A stretch of DNA of 64,000 bases from JBBIMP01 sp037444305 (GCA_037444305.1 JBBIMP010000018.1:1-64000), one strand, 5' to 3'; positions 25,749 through 35,423 are shown, counted from the first letter of the stretch. Notes: generated by a model from the letters alone, not told the origin. Numbers and translations are program-made.

Positions 25749-26434
25749 CAATTTTTTTAGAAAGGGCTATCAAGATGCCTTGCTGCGAGGTCGTGGAATT
25801 CGGGCTGTGATTTCCGAAGACGGCTTATAATTTGAAAATAATATATTTAGAGGATTGCAGCTACAGCATGGCTGGCTAGCGCTAACTGCTCGTAATGGAG
25901 TGGAACGACCTAGCCGGCGAGACCTTCAAATTCAATTTTCCCCATGTGTCGATTCTCGCCCTATTTCCCCAATCCCATTCTCAGAAGCTATCCCCCCTTC
26001 AGCTCGACATCGTCTTAGCCGTTTTTGCAACAATGGCAATCTTTTGGTCCATTTTTGTCTGGTGTCGATTTCGCTTTATCCAATGCCGAAGTCGGATAAA
26101 TGCTCTTCATCATCCCGTCTCTCTGTTAGCTTTTGTGTTTCTGGATTGCGGGCAAAAGTCCGACTGGCTGGTGTCGCGACATTCACCGTTTTCGGCTCGG
26201 CCGGCAGGCCCTGAAATTCCTTGTCCACTTCCTCCAGGACCTCCACAAACCGGTTCATGTGGGCGACAACGGCGACCGGGGCAGAAACGACCTGCAACTG
26301 CGTTTTTTTCAATGTCGGCACAAACCTGCACCGGCTGCTGAAGCATACTCCGCCCTGGTCGCCTAATCTCGGTCCCACACGACCGGCAAACACAGGGAGG
26401 GACCACTGGCACTGAGGACCTGACACCATATTCT
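25749..26434. other. 686-base stretch with no supported gene
   Basis: It begins AT-rich and becomes GC-richer toward 26434. A minus-strand frame at 26076-26429 and an overlapping one holding CVCRSCGTEI could be parts of one decayed zinc-ribbon protein, but neither is convincing. No repeat or RNA was recognised. Confidence 0.4.
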
Positions 26435-27991
26435 CTACTGTCGGCCCGCAAGATGGAGGCGGCCGTGCAGGCGGATGGCGCCCTCTTCGTAATTCAGCTC
26501 GGCGGAAAACGCTCCCATTTCCTGAAGGGATCCGACTAGGGTGTCCAGCAGCAGGCGCAAGCGCGTGTCGGCCCGCTCCAGCGAGCGGGAGTGAACGAGT
26601 CTCGCGAGCTGCGGGCCGCCCGTGATCAGAGCGCCGTGCGTGCCGGGTGAATTGTAGCCAGCTGGGTGATGTTTCAATCCTTCCACCCAGTTTCTGGCTG
26701 CTCTGGCTGCGCCCACAGAAGTTCCCGCTATCAGGTGATCGTCCCCGATTTCGATCGTCAACACCTCAGCCCGGCCGGAGATTGACTCGAACGAGATTGT
26801 GAGAGTGCTGAGGCCGCCGCTCGATGCGATGCGGTATTGCGGCCTCAGCAGGCCGAAGCTGTCCAGCCAGGCCATTTCACGAAGCCACGCGAGTAAGTCG
26901 CTGAGTGTGGCGTCGAACACTGCGGTCTCGTGCAGTTCAAAAACAACGGCAAGTGCCCTCCCGCCTGAAGCCTCGTCAGGGGTGACCAGGAGCCAGGCAT
27001 GTTCGCCGAAGGCTCCGAAGAGGTCGCGTGAGAGGTCGCGCCGGTACCGCTGCTGAAACTCGTTCAGCCAGAAATCGAGATTGCGCAGCGGTCCCCGCGG
27101 ATCGTTGGCTGAGACATATTGCGCCCAAGGGAGCCAGGCTGCGGGCTCCGGCCGGAACGCCGCCGCCAGCAGCGCGCCGGCAGGCAAGCCCGGCGGCAGC
27201 GTCGACGACGCTGCTTCGGGGTCGAAAAGGCGGAACAGTGCCGGTGGCAGGCGGCCTTCGTCGTAGACAATGACCGCGTCGTCGATGATTTCGCCCCCCG
27301 ACAGTTCGCGCCGGAAGCCTGCGTACCGGACCGCGGCCATTTCGGCTGCCAGGATCGCCTCGAGCCAGTGCATGGGGGCTGAGGTCTCGCGCGACGCCTC
27401 ACGCGCCCAACCCGCCAGGGCCTGGGGATTGATCCAGCCCCGGACCAGTCCCCCCTCCGGCAGCCGGTTGTTTATTTCATCCATCGGAAGCACCCCGGTC
27501 AATCCCATGGAATCCTCCCTGGCGCAGGAGTCAAGGAAAGCCTCGTCACCCGCAGCCCCGACCCAGAGCGCTCCGCGGCCGAACCGGTAGGCGAGCCCGT
27601 CTGCGCGACGGAGAACAGCTTCCGCTTCAAACGGATCGGCGGGCTGCAGGATGGCGATGGGCGTGAGCGCCGGTCGGCGGCCGGCGCGCGCGAGGAAAAC
27701 CACCGCTTCCTCTCCAAGCAGGCGCGGCAGGTGATGGATCGAAATGCCTGCGCACTCGAGGACGGCGTCCTGCAGGCGCGCAATCGGATCAATGGCGCGG
27801 ATTTCATTCCAACGCAGGTCCAGGTCCCTCACCTGGAACGCCAGGATGGCCGAGGCCGGAACGAGGTCCAGCAGCGGCCTCGAGGCCGCGGCGGTGGCGG
27901 CGAGTGAGGATAGCCTCTCGGGGCGCCTGGTGGTGAGAGGAAGGCAGGCCGCGAGAATCAGCAGGCAGAAGCAAGTCGTTTCATGTTTCAC
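26435..27991 (-). CDS. DUF3352-like lipoprotein of unknown function
   Basis: The 518-residue product starts with a lipoprotein-like signal (CFCLLILAACLPL). It continues with LLDLVPASAILAFQVRDLDL, a pattern seen in DUF3352-type proteins that begin with a 'values as performance' fold. Later parts include LPAGALLAAAFRPEPAAWL and a C-terminal LRLLLDTLVGSLQEMGAFSA. No catalytic motif is visible. It sits 36 bases after the SPFH gene on the same strand, so both may act at the envelope. The family name is tentative. Confidence 0.5.
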   Translation of the reverse strand: MKHETTCFCLLILAACLPLTTRRPERLSSLAATAAASRPLLDLVPASAILAFQVRDLDLRWNEIRAIDPIARLQDAVLECAGISIHHLPRLLGEEAVVFLARAGRRPALTPIAILQPADPFEAEAVLRRADGLAYRFGRGALWVGAAGDEAFLDSCAREDSMGLTGVLPMDEINNRLPEGGLVRGWINPQALAGWAREASRETSAPMHWLEAILAAEMAAVRYAGFRRELSGGEIIDDAVIVYDEGRLPPALFRLFDPEAASSTLPPGLPAGALLAAAFRPEPAAWLPWAQYVSANDPRGPLRNLDFWLNEFQQRYRRDLSRDLFGAFGEHAWLLVTPDEASGGRALAVVFELHETAVFDATLSDLLAWLREMAWLDSFGLLRPQYRIASSGGLSTLTISFESISGRAEVLTIEIGDDHLIAGTSVGAARAARNWVEGLKHHPAGYNSPGTHGALITGGPQLARLVHSRSLERADTRLRLLLDTLVGSLQEMGAFSAELNYEEGAIRLHGRLHLAGRQ

Positions 27992-28027
27992 CTCCTGGGA
28001 TTGGCCGGCGAACCCGCAGACGGCGGA

Positions 28028-29176
28028 TCAGCCGGAGACCGTCTCCCCGGGCTCGCCCGTTGAGACCGATTCCGGAGTGGCCGTCTTCCTGCCCGGCAGT
28101 TCGCGGCCGAAGGCAGTGAGGCCGCCTAGCGCCCCGAGACCCATGGTCTCGACGGCCGAGGACGGGACGATGATCATCGACCCTTTCTGCCGCAGCCCCT
28201 CGTAAACCATGTTCATCGCGCGCAGGTGCAGGGCAACCGGATTGTCCTTGTAGTGCTCCGAAGCGCGCGCAAACTTCTCGGCGATTTCGGTCTCCGCGGT
28301 GCCGAGAATGATCCGGCTCTGACGTTCGCGTTCCGCCTGGGCCTGCCGGCTCATCGCATCTTCGAGGTCCTTGGGGATGACGATGTCGCGTATTTCGACC
28401 GCCTGCGTGGTAATGCCCCAGTGGCTGGTCTTTTCGTCCAGCACCGCCTGCACCTCGTGTCCCAGCCGGTCCCGCTCGGAGAGCAGGTTGGCCAGATCGT
28501 TTTTGCCGATGGCATTGCGCAGCGCGGTCTGCGCAGAGAGGATCACGGCGGCTTCGAATTGCTCCACTTCGAGGACGGACTTCTGGGCATCCCAGACCAC
28601 CCAGAACGCGATCGCGTCCACGTTCACCGGCACCGTGTCGGAGGTAAGCGTCATTTCGGCGCTGAAGTCGTTCACGCGGATGCGCTGGTCGACGAAGCGG
28701 GCAACTTTGTCCACCACCGGAAGGATCAGGAACAGGCCCGGCTTGCGCAGCGCCTGGAAACGGCCGAACCGCAGGACGACGGCGCGCTCCCACTGGTAGG
28801 CGATCTGCACGGATCCCGACAGGAGCAGTGCCGCGATCGCCGTCCCGAGCAGGATTTCGCTTTCGGGCCGGAGCCTGAGATAGCCGAGCAGGCAGGCCCC
28901 GGTGCCCAGGATGACCATCGTCTCCCACACCTGAGTCACCCTGACGAGCACCGCGAGCAGCAGAGCCGAACCCAGAAACAGGATTACGGCGCGCGGGCTG
29001 TAAGCATAAAGGTTGAGATGCACGACCAGGCCGATCACGAAGACGCCGATCAGCAGGAGAGCGTTGACCGGGGCGAAGCGGAAATCGGCCTGGAAAGACA
29101 TGGCAAACCGGTCGAGGCCAAGCCCGGAGGAGAATTTTTCAATCCGGCCCGCCGTTTCTTTTGAGATGGGGCTCAT
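28028..29176 (-). CDS. SPFH/Band 7 (stomatin-like) membrane protein
   Basis: The 382-residue protein has an N-terminal set of about four transmembrane helices (residues 30-130), then a Band 7 domain. The domain reads AYQWERAVVLRFGRF, KPGLFLILPVVDKV, DFSAEMTLTSDTVPVNVDA and later GITTQAVEIRDIVIPKDLED. It ends with a coiled-coil part (AQAERERQSRIILGTAETE). Such slipins form ring-like assemblies and organise membrane protein quality control. The extra N-terminal membrane domain is unusual for slipins. The start overlaps the stop of a truncated GntR gene by 4 bases. Confidence 0.82.
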   Translation of the reverse strand: MSPISKETAGRIEKFSSGLGLDRFAMSFQADFRFAPVNALLLIGVFVIGLVVHLNLYAYSPRAVILFLGSALLLAVLVRVTQVWETMVILGTGACLLGYLRLRPESEILLGTAIAALLLSGSVQIAYQWERAVVLRFGRFQALRKPGLFLILPVVDKVARFVDQRIRVNDFSAEMTLTSDTVPVNVDAIAFWVVWDAQKSVLEVEQFEAAVILSAQTALRNAIGKNDLANLLSERDRLGHEVQAVLDEKTSHWGITTQAVEIRDIVIPKDLEDAMSRQAQAERERQSRIILGTAETEIAEKFARASEHYKDNPVALHLRAMNMVYEGLRQKGSMIIVPSSAVETMGLGALGGLTAFGRELPGRKTATPESVSTGEPGETVSG

Positions 29177-29397
29177 AGCGAACCATCCTTTCTTTGCTTC
29201 AGGCCAACCAGGACCTCATCCAGCGAAAAGCCGTAGGACGAGGCCCGGGCCAGCAGTTCGGTGAGAATCTGGTCCAGCATGCGCCGGCGTTCGAGTTGGT
29301 CGATTTCGGGCTTGCGCTGGCCGACGAAGGTGCCCGATCCCTGGTGGGTGTCAAGCACGCCTTCGATCTCGAGTTCGCGGTAGGCGCGGATCAATCC
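29173..29397 (-). pseudogene. GntR-family regulator lacking its DNA-binding N-terminus
   Basis: The frame encodes IRAYRELEIEGVLDTHQGSG and TFVGQRKPEIDQLERR, the last helix and wing of a YtrA-type GntR domain. An effector-free C-terminal helix pair follows. The first roughly 45 residues with the recognition helix are missing. The homology begins within a few bases of the dodecin stop codon, so a deletion seems to have joined the two genes. Its stop overlaps the SPFH start (ATGA), the remains of a regulator-membrane protein operon. Confidence 0.7.
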
Positions 29398-29600
29398 TCT
29401 ATGGTGAAACCGACCTTGATCGTCACCTGCCAGTAGGCGACCTTGCCGTCCTGGATGTGCCCCCTGGTTTCCACCACCTGGAACCACCGCATGTTCCTGA
29501 CCGTTTTCGCGGCGCGGTTGAGGGCGTTCTGAATGGCGTCCTCGATCGTGGTCGTGGAGGACCCGGTCAGCTCGATCAGCTTGTAAACGTGTTCAGACAT
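29391..29600 (-). CDS. Dodecin, flavin-storage protein
   Basis: The 69-residue protein starts MSEHVYKLIELTGSS and includes IEDAIQNALNRAAKT, MRWFQVVETRGHI and YWQVTIKVGF. This matches dodecins, which form hollow dodecamers that bind flavins between paired Trp residues (W39 here). The length is normal for the family. GGAGAGG lies upstream of the ATG. It is complete and directly followed by the truncated GntR frame. Confidence 0.9.
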   Translation of the reverse strand: MSEHVYKLIELTGSSTTTIEDAIQNALNRAAKTVRNMRWFQVVETRGHIQDGKVAYWQVTIKVGFTIED

Positions 29601-29723
29601 CTGCCTCTCCTTTGGGGTAAGTGAGCTTGAACAAAACAATTCTGTACCATTGCGCAACAGGGAAAATAGCGGCCGAAAATGCATTTGTGCTATATTCGGG
29701 CACGATACAGGACCCGCGCGACA

Positions 29724-30269
29724 ATGGCCACATTCGACGAAGAGGACCTCAGGGTATCCAGGGTCATGCCCCTCGTGTACGACGAGTTGCGCAGGCTCGC
29801 CCGCCGTTACATGGCGAGGGAGAGGATCGGGCACTCCCTGCAGGCGACGGCGCTCGTCAACGAAGCCTACCTCAAACTCGCAAAGGAAAGAAATCCCGTC
29901 TGGAAGAACCGGGCGCACTTCTGCGCCATCGCGGCAGCATCCATGCGCGAGATCCTGGTGGATCGCGCCCGCGCCCACAAGGCGTCCAAGAGAGGCGGAT
30001 CGCGGGTGCGCGTGACGCTGGGAGACGCCGTCGCCGTCACGGCCGAGGCCGACGTCGACGTACTGGTGCTGGATGAGGCGCTGCGGCGGCTTGCGGGAGT
30101 CGATCCCCAGCAGGCGCGGATCGTGGAACTGCGCTTTTTCGGCGGATTGACCGTGGAAGAGGCGGCCGCCGCGATGGGGATCTCCACGGCGACCGTGAAG
30201 CGCGGCTGGGCCATGGCCAGGGCTTGGCTCAAGGGAGAAATGGAAAGGGAGGGCGGCGATGGACCCTGA
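29724..30269 (+). CDS. ECF-type RNA polymerase sigma factor (TIGR02999-like)
   Basis: The ATG at 29724 gives 181 residues. Region 2 reads PLVYDELRRLARRYMARER and TALVNEAYLKLAK. Region 4 reads RIVELRFFGGLTVEEAAAAM and GISTATVKRGWAMARAWL. This is the ECF subgroup common in Acidobacteriota and Planctomycetes. The last 11 bases overlap the start of a membrane Ser/Thr kinase gene, so the kinase probably controls this sigma factor or its regulon. No anti-sigma gene is near. Confidence 0.85.
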   Translation: MATFDEEDLRVSRVMPLVYDELRRLARRYMARERIGHSLQATALVNEAYLKLAKERNPVWKNRAHFCAIAAASMREILVDRARAHKASKRGGSRVRVTLGDAVAVTAEADVDVLVLDEALRRLAGVDPQQARIVELRFFGGLTVEEAAAAMGISTATVKRGWAMARAWLKGEMEREGGDGP

Positions 30270-31827
30270 ACGCTGGCGCCGCCTGAAGGAACTGTTCGAA
30301 GGAGCCCTGGCGCTGGACCCTGCGGAACGCGACGAATACCTCGAACGGCGGTGTTCGGGCGACGCGGCGCTGAGGAGGGAGGCGGGGGCGCTGCTGGCCA
30401 ACTACGAGAGCGGGGACGACTTTCTCGAGCGCCCGGCCCACGAGGCGGCCGCGCACCTGTTCGAAGAAAAAGGGGAGGGCGGGGTATGCGTGGGGGAGCG
30501 CCTCGGTCCCTACGCTCTCAAGGGCAAGCTGGGCGAGGGGGGCATGGGCGTCGTCTATCTGGCGGAAGACACTCGCCTGGGACGAGAGGTCGCCCTGAAG
30601 GTTCTGCCGCCGCGCCTGGCGAGCGACGAGCGCTTCCGGGCGCGCCTGCGGCGCGAGGCGCTGGCCGTCGCCAGCCTCTCGCACCCCGGAATTGCCACCC
30701 TTTTCGCGCTGGAAGAAATCGAGGGAAGCCTCTGCCTGGTGCGCGAGTATGTGCACGGCCGAACCCTCCGGGAAGAGCTGTCCTCGGGGCCGTTGCCGCC
30801 GGGGGCGCTTCTCGAGTGCGCCGTGCGCATTGTCCGGGCGCTTGCAGCGGCGCACGCCCAGGGGATCATCCACCGGGATCTCAAGCCCGAGAACGTGATC
30901 CGGACGGATTCCGGGGAGACGAAGATCCTCGACTTCGGCCTCGCGAGGTTTCAAGGTGCGCAGCGGTTGCGCGACAGCCTGTCAGAACCCCGGTTGACGA
31001 AGAGCGGGGCCTTTGTCGGGACCCCGGCGTACGCCTCTCCGGAGCAACTGCTCGGCAGCGGGGTGGATTTCCGCACCGACATTTTCTCCCTCGGCGTGCT
31101 GCTGTTCGAGCTCGCATCGGGAGTGCATCCCTTCGCCGCACCCGACCCCATTTCCTCCATCGCCCGCATATTCGAGGCGGACAGCGTGGACCTGTCCCCG
31201 GTCGATTCAGGCGGCCCTCCCGGCCTGGGCCGGATCCTCCGGCGGTGCCTGCACAAAGACCCGGCACGTCGCTACGGCAGCACCGGGGAACTGGCGGCGG
31301 ACCTGGAGGCCTTGCGGGCCGCCTTCAAAGGGTCGCGAACCGCGGAGCCCGGCGAGATGGAGACCGGCGGGCCCGGAAGCAATGCCGCACGGCTGAAGCC
31401 GCTCTGGTGGTGGCGGTTTCACCAGGCCGCCGTCGGCATCATCTACTATGGGATGCTCTACCCGCTGTGGAAGGCGAGGGAGTGGATGGGCAGCCCCATG
31501 GGGGATTGGCTATTTTTCGCCGCTCTGATCGCCGTGGCGGTGGCCTCCAACCTGCGCTTTCACCTCTGGTTCACCTCCGTCTTTTACCCGGCCGAGCTCC
31601 AGGGACAGCTGCGCCGGTCTTTTCGCTGGATCCGCGGCGCAGACGTTGCGTTTGTGTTCCTCCTGGCTGCCGGGGGGGCGGCGATTCTGCGTACGCGGGG
31701 CGCCGTGGCGGCCCTGCTGATCGCCGTGGCCATCGGCTGCCTGGTGCAGTGCACGCTGATTGAACCGACCACTACCAGGGCCGCGTTCGCGCCGGAGAAG
31801 GATGACGGGGTCAATCGGGCCGTGTGA
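30259..31827 (+). CDS. Membrane-anchored Ser/Thr protein kinase
   Basis: The 522-residue protein has an N-terminal part typical of sigma-linked kinases (WRRLKELFEGALALDPAER), then a Hanks-type kinase domain. The domain shows GKLGEGGMGVVYLAED, Lys in VALKVL, HRDLKPENVI, DFGLA and GTPAYASPEQLLG. The C-terminal 150 residues hold about four transmembrane segments (DWLFFAALIAVAVASNL and others) and no sensor repeats. The start overlaps the sigma-factor gene. All catalytic residues are present, so activity is expected. Confidence 0.88.
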   Translation: MDPERWRRLKELFEGALALDPAERDEYLERRCSGDAALRREAGALLANYESGDDFLERPAHEAAAHLFEEKGEGGVCVGERLGPYALKGKLGEGGMGVVYLAEDTRLGREVALKVLPPRLASDERFRARLRREALAVASLSHPGIATLFALEEIEGSLCLVREYVHGRTLREELSSGPLPPGALLECAVRIVRALAAAHAQGIIHRDLKPENVIRTDSGETKILDFGLARFQGAQRLRDSLSEPRLTKSGAFVGTPAYASPEQLLGSGVDFRTDIFSLGVLLFELASGVHPFAAPDPISSIARIFEADSVDLSPVDSGGPPGLGRILRRCLHKDPARRYGSTGELAADLEALRAAFKGSRTAEPGEMETGGPGSNAARLKPLWWWRFHQAAVGIIYYGMLYPLWKAREWMGSPMGDWLFFAALIAVAVASNLRFHLWFTSVFYPAELQGQLRRSFRWIRGADVAFVFLLAAGGAAILRTRGAVAALLIAVAIGCLVQCTLIEPTTTRAAFAPEKDDGVNRAV

Positions 31828-32686
31828 CCGCCGCGAGAGCTCTGACGGCTGAACCCGCCGCATGCCGGTCCCTCATGACCCCGAGTGTCCGCTGCATCGA
31901 CTCGCGGGCGACTCCGTCGATCAGCGGCCGGATCATCAACGAAAGCACCGGTGGAATGCCGCGGCTGAGCGTGAGAGACTCGCACTCGACGATGACGCCG
32001 CCCCGCACCTGCTCGTAGCGCCAGTAGCTGTTCAACCGCCAGAGAAAGCCGCGATCGTTTCCGACCGGCTTCTCGCGTTCTTCTCCCGGGTTCGCACTCT
32101 CCAGTTCCGCTATCCGCCGGGATTCGCTGCTGCTGAAAGCGCGGGCGTCGCCGTGCTTTTCGTAGCGCACCACGTGCTCGGAGTTGTACGCCACCGTCAC
32201 GATCTTTTTGCGCTCCAGCCTGAGGTAGAGCACATGAAAACCGGGTCCGCGCTCCAGGACCGCCGATTCCAGGACATCCTCCTGCTTCGTGTCCTCCGGT
32301 GCCGGGTTTGCGATGCGGGCCAGCAGGTCCTCGAGCCGCACCCCGGGTATCAGGACGCTCCCCCGCCAGTGGTGAATCGCACCGCCGGGAATGTCGATCC
32401 GCCTCCCCTCGGCGTCGAGCGAACAAATTTTGGCGACCGGGATGCTGCCCTCGAGGACAGCGTTGCGTTCGGCTGCGGGGCGACTGCCCTCCAGGAAATC
32501 CATGGCGAGGAATCCTTGGGGCGCCGCAAGCTCCGCCAGAATGCGCCGCTGTGTGGCCTCGACGTAGGCTTTCCAGGCCTGGATGGTCTCCTGCCGGAGT
32601 TGAGCCGCCTCCAGGCGGCCGCCGCCCCAGAGGACGAGCAGGATGGGCAGGATGCCCGGAATCTTTGAAAACCAGCGGTTTTTCAT
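31811..32686 (-). CDS. Secreted protein of unknown function, in frame with GtrA
   Basis: The ATG at 32686 is preceded by a perfect AAAGGAGG and begins a signal peptide (MKNRWFSKIPGILPILLVLW). The mature part includes HHWRGSVLIPGVRLEDLL and FLWRLNSYWRYEQVRGGV and then VECESLTLSRGIPPVL. I have seen this arrangement in acidobacterial hypothetical proteins, but no function is known. No stop codon separates it from the upstream GtrA frame, so a fused product is also possible. The 3' end overlaps the kinase gene end by 17 bases. Confidence 0.65.
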   Translation of the reverse strand: MKNRWFSKIPGILPILLVLWGGGRLEAAQLRQETIQAWKAYVEATQRRILAELAAPQGFLAMDFLEGSRPAAERNAVLEGSIPVAKICSLDAEGRRIDIPGGAIHHWRGSVLIPGVRLEDLLARIANPAPEDTKQEDVLESAVLERGPGFHVLYLRLERKKIVTVAYNSEHVVRYEKHGDARAFSSSESRRIAELESANPGEEREKPVGNDRGFLWRLNSYWRYEQVRGGVIVECESLTLSRGIPPVLSLMIRPLIDGVARESMQRTLGVMRDRHAAGSAVRALAAVTRPD

Positions 32687-33109
32687 GATGCCTCCTTTCA
32701 ATGCCGGATCTGCGGACCTTTGGGCGAATACCAGCAGGTCGCCGGCGAAGAAGTTCACGAGGGAGCAGACGCCGATCGCGAGCAGGTTGGCCGGAACGGG
32801 CGGCAGCCCGAGGTCACCCGCGAGCACCCGCATCAGAAAGAGGTTTCCGACAAGCGAGATGGCGCCGTTGGCAAGGTTGAATGCGAAGAAGCGCTTCAGC
32901 ATTGCCCCCGGTGCACTGCCCCGCGTCCGGTCAGCCCAGGTCCAGCGCTCGTGCCAGAGAAAGTTGTGCACGACGGCAATCTCGACCGCGAGAGCCGTGG
33001 CGGGCATGTAGTGCAGGGCCAACCCCGCCGTCAGCAGCCAGAGGACCGAAAGCTGCACCATGATGCCCAGGGCGCCCACGGAGTTGAATGCCAGCCAGCG
33101 TCTGAACAT
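32687..33109 (-). CDS. GtrA-like membrane protein, reading into the next gene
   Basis: GtrA proteins are four-helix membrane proteins linked to polyprenyl-phosphate sugar transfer. This one starts MFRRWLAFNSVGALGIMVQ and has VEIAVVHNFLWHERWTW, KRFFAFNLANGAISLVGN and CSLVNFFAGDLLVFAQ, the complete fold. No stop follows. After about 14 residues the frame enters the start of the next gene, so the stop codon seems lost or the proteins are fused. It belongs with the CDP-alcohol phosphatidyltransferase gene just upstream. Confidence 0.75.
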
Positions 33110-33152
33110 GTCGGCTCCTCCTTTGCCGGCGCCGCGAGGCCCGGCCGGCGAT

Positions 33153-33833
33153 TCAGTCGGGAAGCGTCTCCGTCTTGTACAGCGCGCGCGTATTTCGGGC
33201 CGCGGAGACGACGAAGGTGACCGCCAGACCGGCGATGGCGACGAGTCCGCCGATGTCGAACAGGCGGTAGGGGCCGCTGCCGAAAACCAGGACCTCAGGC
33301 CTGTAGAGCAGGCAGAGCGAACCGGCCGCCAGGATGATCCGCAGCTCCGTGGGCCCCACGTGGAGGAAAGCCAGGCGGAAGATTCCCAGGGAATGTGTCG
33401 CGAGGTAAACCTCGCCGGAGACCATCAGGTAGGCCGAGAGCAGTCCCAGGGCGATCGCCGGGTTCATGAAGCCGGAAAGCGCGAGGCCCCCCAGGATGAA
33501 CAGCGTGCCGGCCATGTCAATCACGTGGTCGACGTACCAGCCGTACCGGGGGCGCTGGCGGTTGCGCACGCGCGCCAGCGTCCCGTCCAGGCTGTCACCG
33601 AACCAGTTGAGCGCCAGCGCTGCGACGGCCAGGACGAGCGCGTAGCGGTTCCACCGGGCGGCCCAGTAGGCGGCGCCGGCCAGGGCCATCGCTGCCAGCC
33701 CGAGCAGTGTAAGGTGGTCGGAGTTTACCCAGGGCGGCAGCCGCCGCGCCATCCGGATCAGCGCCCGCTTTTCCGCGGCCGCAAGCACGCTGCTGTGTTC
33801 GCGTATGTGTATCGCATGGGATTCGGTGGCCAT
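33153..33833 (-). CDS. CDP-alcohol phosphatidyltransferase family protein
   Basis: The 226-residue membrane protein holds the family signature D-G-x2-A-R-x8-G-x3-D-x3-D, seen as DSLDGTLARV, then YGWYVDHVID. The six or so hydrophobic segments fit. The family swaps CMP from a CDP-alcohol for another alcohol, making phospholipid head groups or related lipids. The acceptor cannot be told. It is upstream of the GtrA gene on the same strand, with a 43-base gap. Confidence 0.82.
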   Translation of the reverse strand: MATESHAIHIREHSSVLAAAEKRALIRMARRLPPWVNSDHLTLLGLAAMALAGAAYWAARWNRYALVLAVAALALNWFGDSLDGTLARVRNRQRPRYGWYVDHVIDMAGTLFILGGLALSGFMNPAIALGLLSAYLMVSGEVYLATHSLGIFRLAFLHVGPTELRIILAAGSLCLLYRPEVLVFGSGPYRLFDIGGLVAIAGLAVTFVVSAARNTRALYKTETLPD

Positions 33834-34021
33834 GATCTTTTTCCTCCTGCAGGGGAAAAGCCCCTCAACCTGGAATGCGCAGAAGGGGACAAGAAGGGAT
33901 CGCGCTTTTTCGCTTGGCGGGATTTCTGTTTGCCCGTAGACTCCGGATCTTGTCGGATTATTGAACCTTCCGCCCTGTCCGGCACGGCGGCACCTGCCGG
34001 ACTGCCGGTCCTGCAGAGGTG

Positions 34022-35374
34022 ATGGCGATGCTCGAGCAATTCATTCAGTGGCACGGCACGGTGAACAGCTGGGTCTGGGGGCCATACACCATGACCCTGC
34101 TCATGGGTACGGGACTCTACCTCACGGTCCGCAGCCGGGCGGTGCAGCTGCGGCTGCTGGCGCGTGCGTTCCGCGAGGTGCTGGGAAACATTTTTCGCAA
34201 GTCGGCGGGCACAGGCACCGTTACCCCCTTCCAGGCGGTGTCCACAGCACTCGCCTCGACGGTGGGCGTGGGCAACATCGCCGGGGTTTCCACCGCAATC
34301 ACCATCGGCGGGCCGGGCGCGCTCTTCTGGCTGATGGTCTCCGGCCTGCTCGGGATGGCCACGAAGTTCAGCGAGGTGGTGATCGCGCTCTCCTACCGGG
34401 AACAGGACGGCGGCGGCACCTACCGGGGCGGCGCCATGTACATCCTCAAGAAAGGGCTGAAGCTGCCGTGGCTCGGCGCGATCTTCGCTCTGCTGACGGC
34501 GCTGGCGGCATTCGGCATCGGCAACATGGTGCAGGCCAACAGCGTGGCCGACTCGCTGCGCGCAACTTTCGGGATCGACAACCGCCTCAGCGGGATTGTG
34601 CTGGTCGTGCTGACGGCAATTGTCATTCTGGGCGGGATCCGCAGGATCGCCGAGGTGACGCAGATTCTCGTCCCTTTCATGTGTCTCTCCTACCTGCTCG
34701 GGGCCGTCTTCATCCTGATCCGTTTTTATGAGGGAATCCCCGGGGCGATCGCTCTTGTGTTCAACTCCGCCTTCACGGGCCACGCGGCCGCCGGAGGATT
34801 CGCCGGTGCGACGATCATGCAGGCGATGCGCTATGGAGTCGCGAGAGGCCTGTTCAGCAACGAGGCCGGGCTCGGGAGCGCGCCGATCGTGCACGCGGCC
34901 GCGCGCACCGACCACCCCGTGCGCCAGGGCTTCTACGGCGTCTTCGAGGTCTTCGTCGACACCATGCTGGTCTGCGCCACGACCGGGCTCGTGGTCCTGC
35001 TTACGGGCGAGTGGATGAAGGGGGAAACGGGCGCGGCGCTGGCGGCCAAGGCTTTTGAAATGGGTTTGCCCGGCGTCTGGGGCGACGTGGTCGTCACCAC
35101 GGGGATCCTGGCATTTGCCTTCTCCACTATCCTCGGCTGGTCGTATTACGGGGAGACGGGAGCGACCTACCTGTTCGGCACGAGGATCATTCTGCCCTAC
35201 CGGCTGGTCTGGCTGGTTTTTGTATACCTGGGCGCCGTCGGCTCGCTCCACCTGGTCTGGGATGTGGCCGACACACTGAACGGGTTGATGGCCATCCCGA
35301 ACCTGGTGGCGATCCTGGGGTGCAGCGGCATCGTGGTCAAGGCTCTACGGGATTTCAAAGCGCGGCAGCTGTAG
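34022..35374 (+). CDS. Sodium:alanine symporter (AGCS family)
   Basis: The 450-residue protein shows the AGCS pattern throughout: TPFQAVSTALASTVGVGNIA, GGPGALFWLMVSGLLGMATK, GLFSNEAGLGSAPIVHAAAR and FSTILGWSYYGETG. About ten to eleven transmembrane helices are evident. These carriers import alanine or glycine with sodium. Starts at 34019 (GTG), 34022 and 34028 are all possible, and GAGGTG suits 34028. It is a stand-alone gene with a 188-base upstream gap that shows no clear promoter. Confidence 0.88.
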   Translation: MAMLEQFIQWHGTVNSWVWGPYTMTLLMGTGLYLTVRSRAVQLRLLARAFREVLGNIFRKSAGTGTVTPFQAVSTALASTVGVGNIAGVSTAITIGGPGALFWLMVSGLLGMATKFSEVVIALSYREQDGGGTYRGGAMYILKKGLKLPWLGAIFALLTALAAFGIGNMVQANSVADSLRATFGIDNRLSGIVLVVLTAIVILGGIRRIAEVTQILVPFMCLSYLLGAVFILIRFYEGIPGAIALVFNSAFTGHAAAGGFAGATIMQAMRYGVARGLFSNEAGLGSAPIVHAAARTDHPVRQGFYGVFEVFVDTMLVCATTGLVVLLTGEWMKGETGAALAAKAFEMGLPGVWGDVVVTTGILAFAFSTILGWSYYGETGATYLFGTRIILPYRLVWLVFVYLGAVGSLHLVWDVADTLNGLMAIPNLVAILGCSGIVVKALRDFKARQL

Positions 35375-35423
35375 CCCGGATGTTTCATGAATAATGCAGG
35401 CAGGGCTGCGGCGGCGATCGGTC

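Noticed and set aside
26076..26451. Possible zinc-ribbon gene split over two frames
   Set aside because: One frame holds CVCRSCGTEI and another a helical tail, but the join is not clear and no start or family could be fixed.
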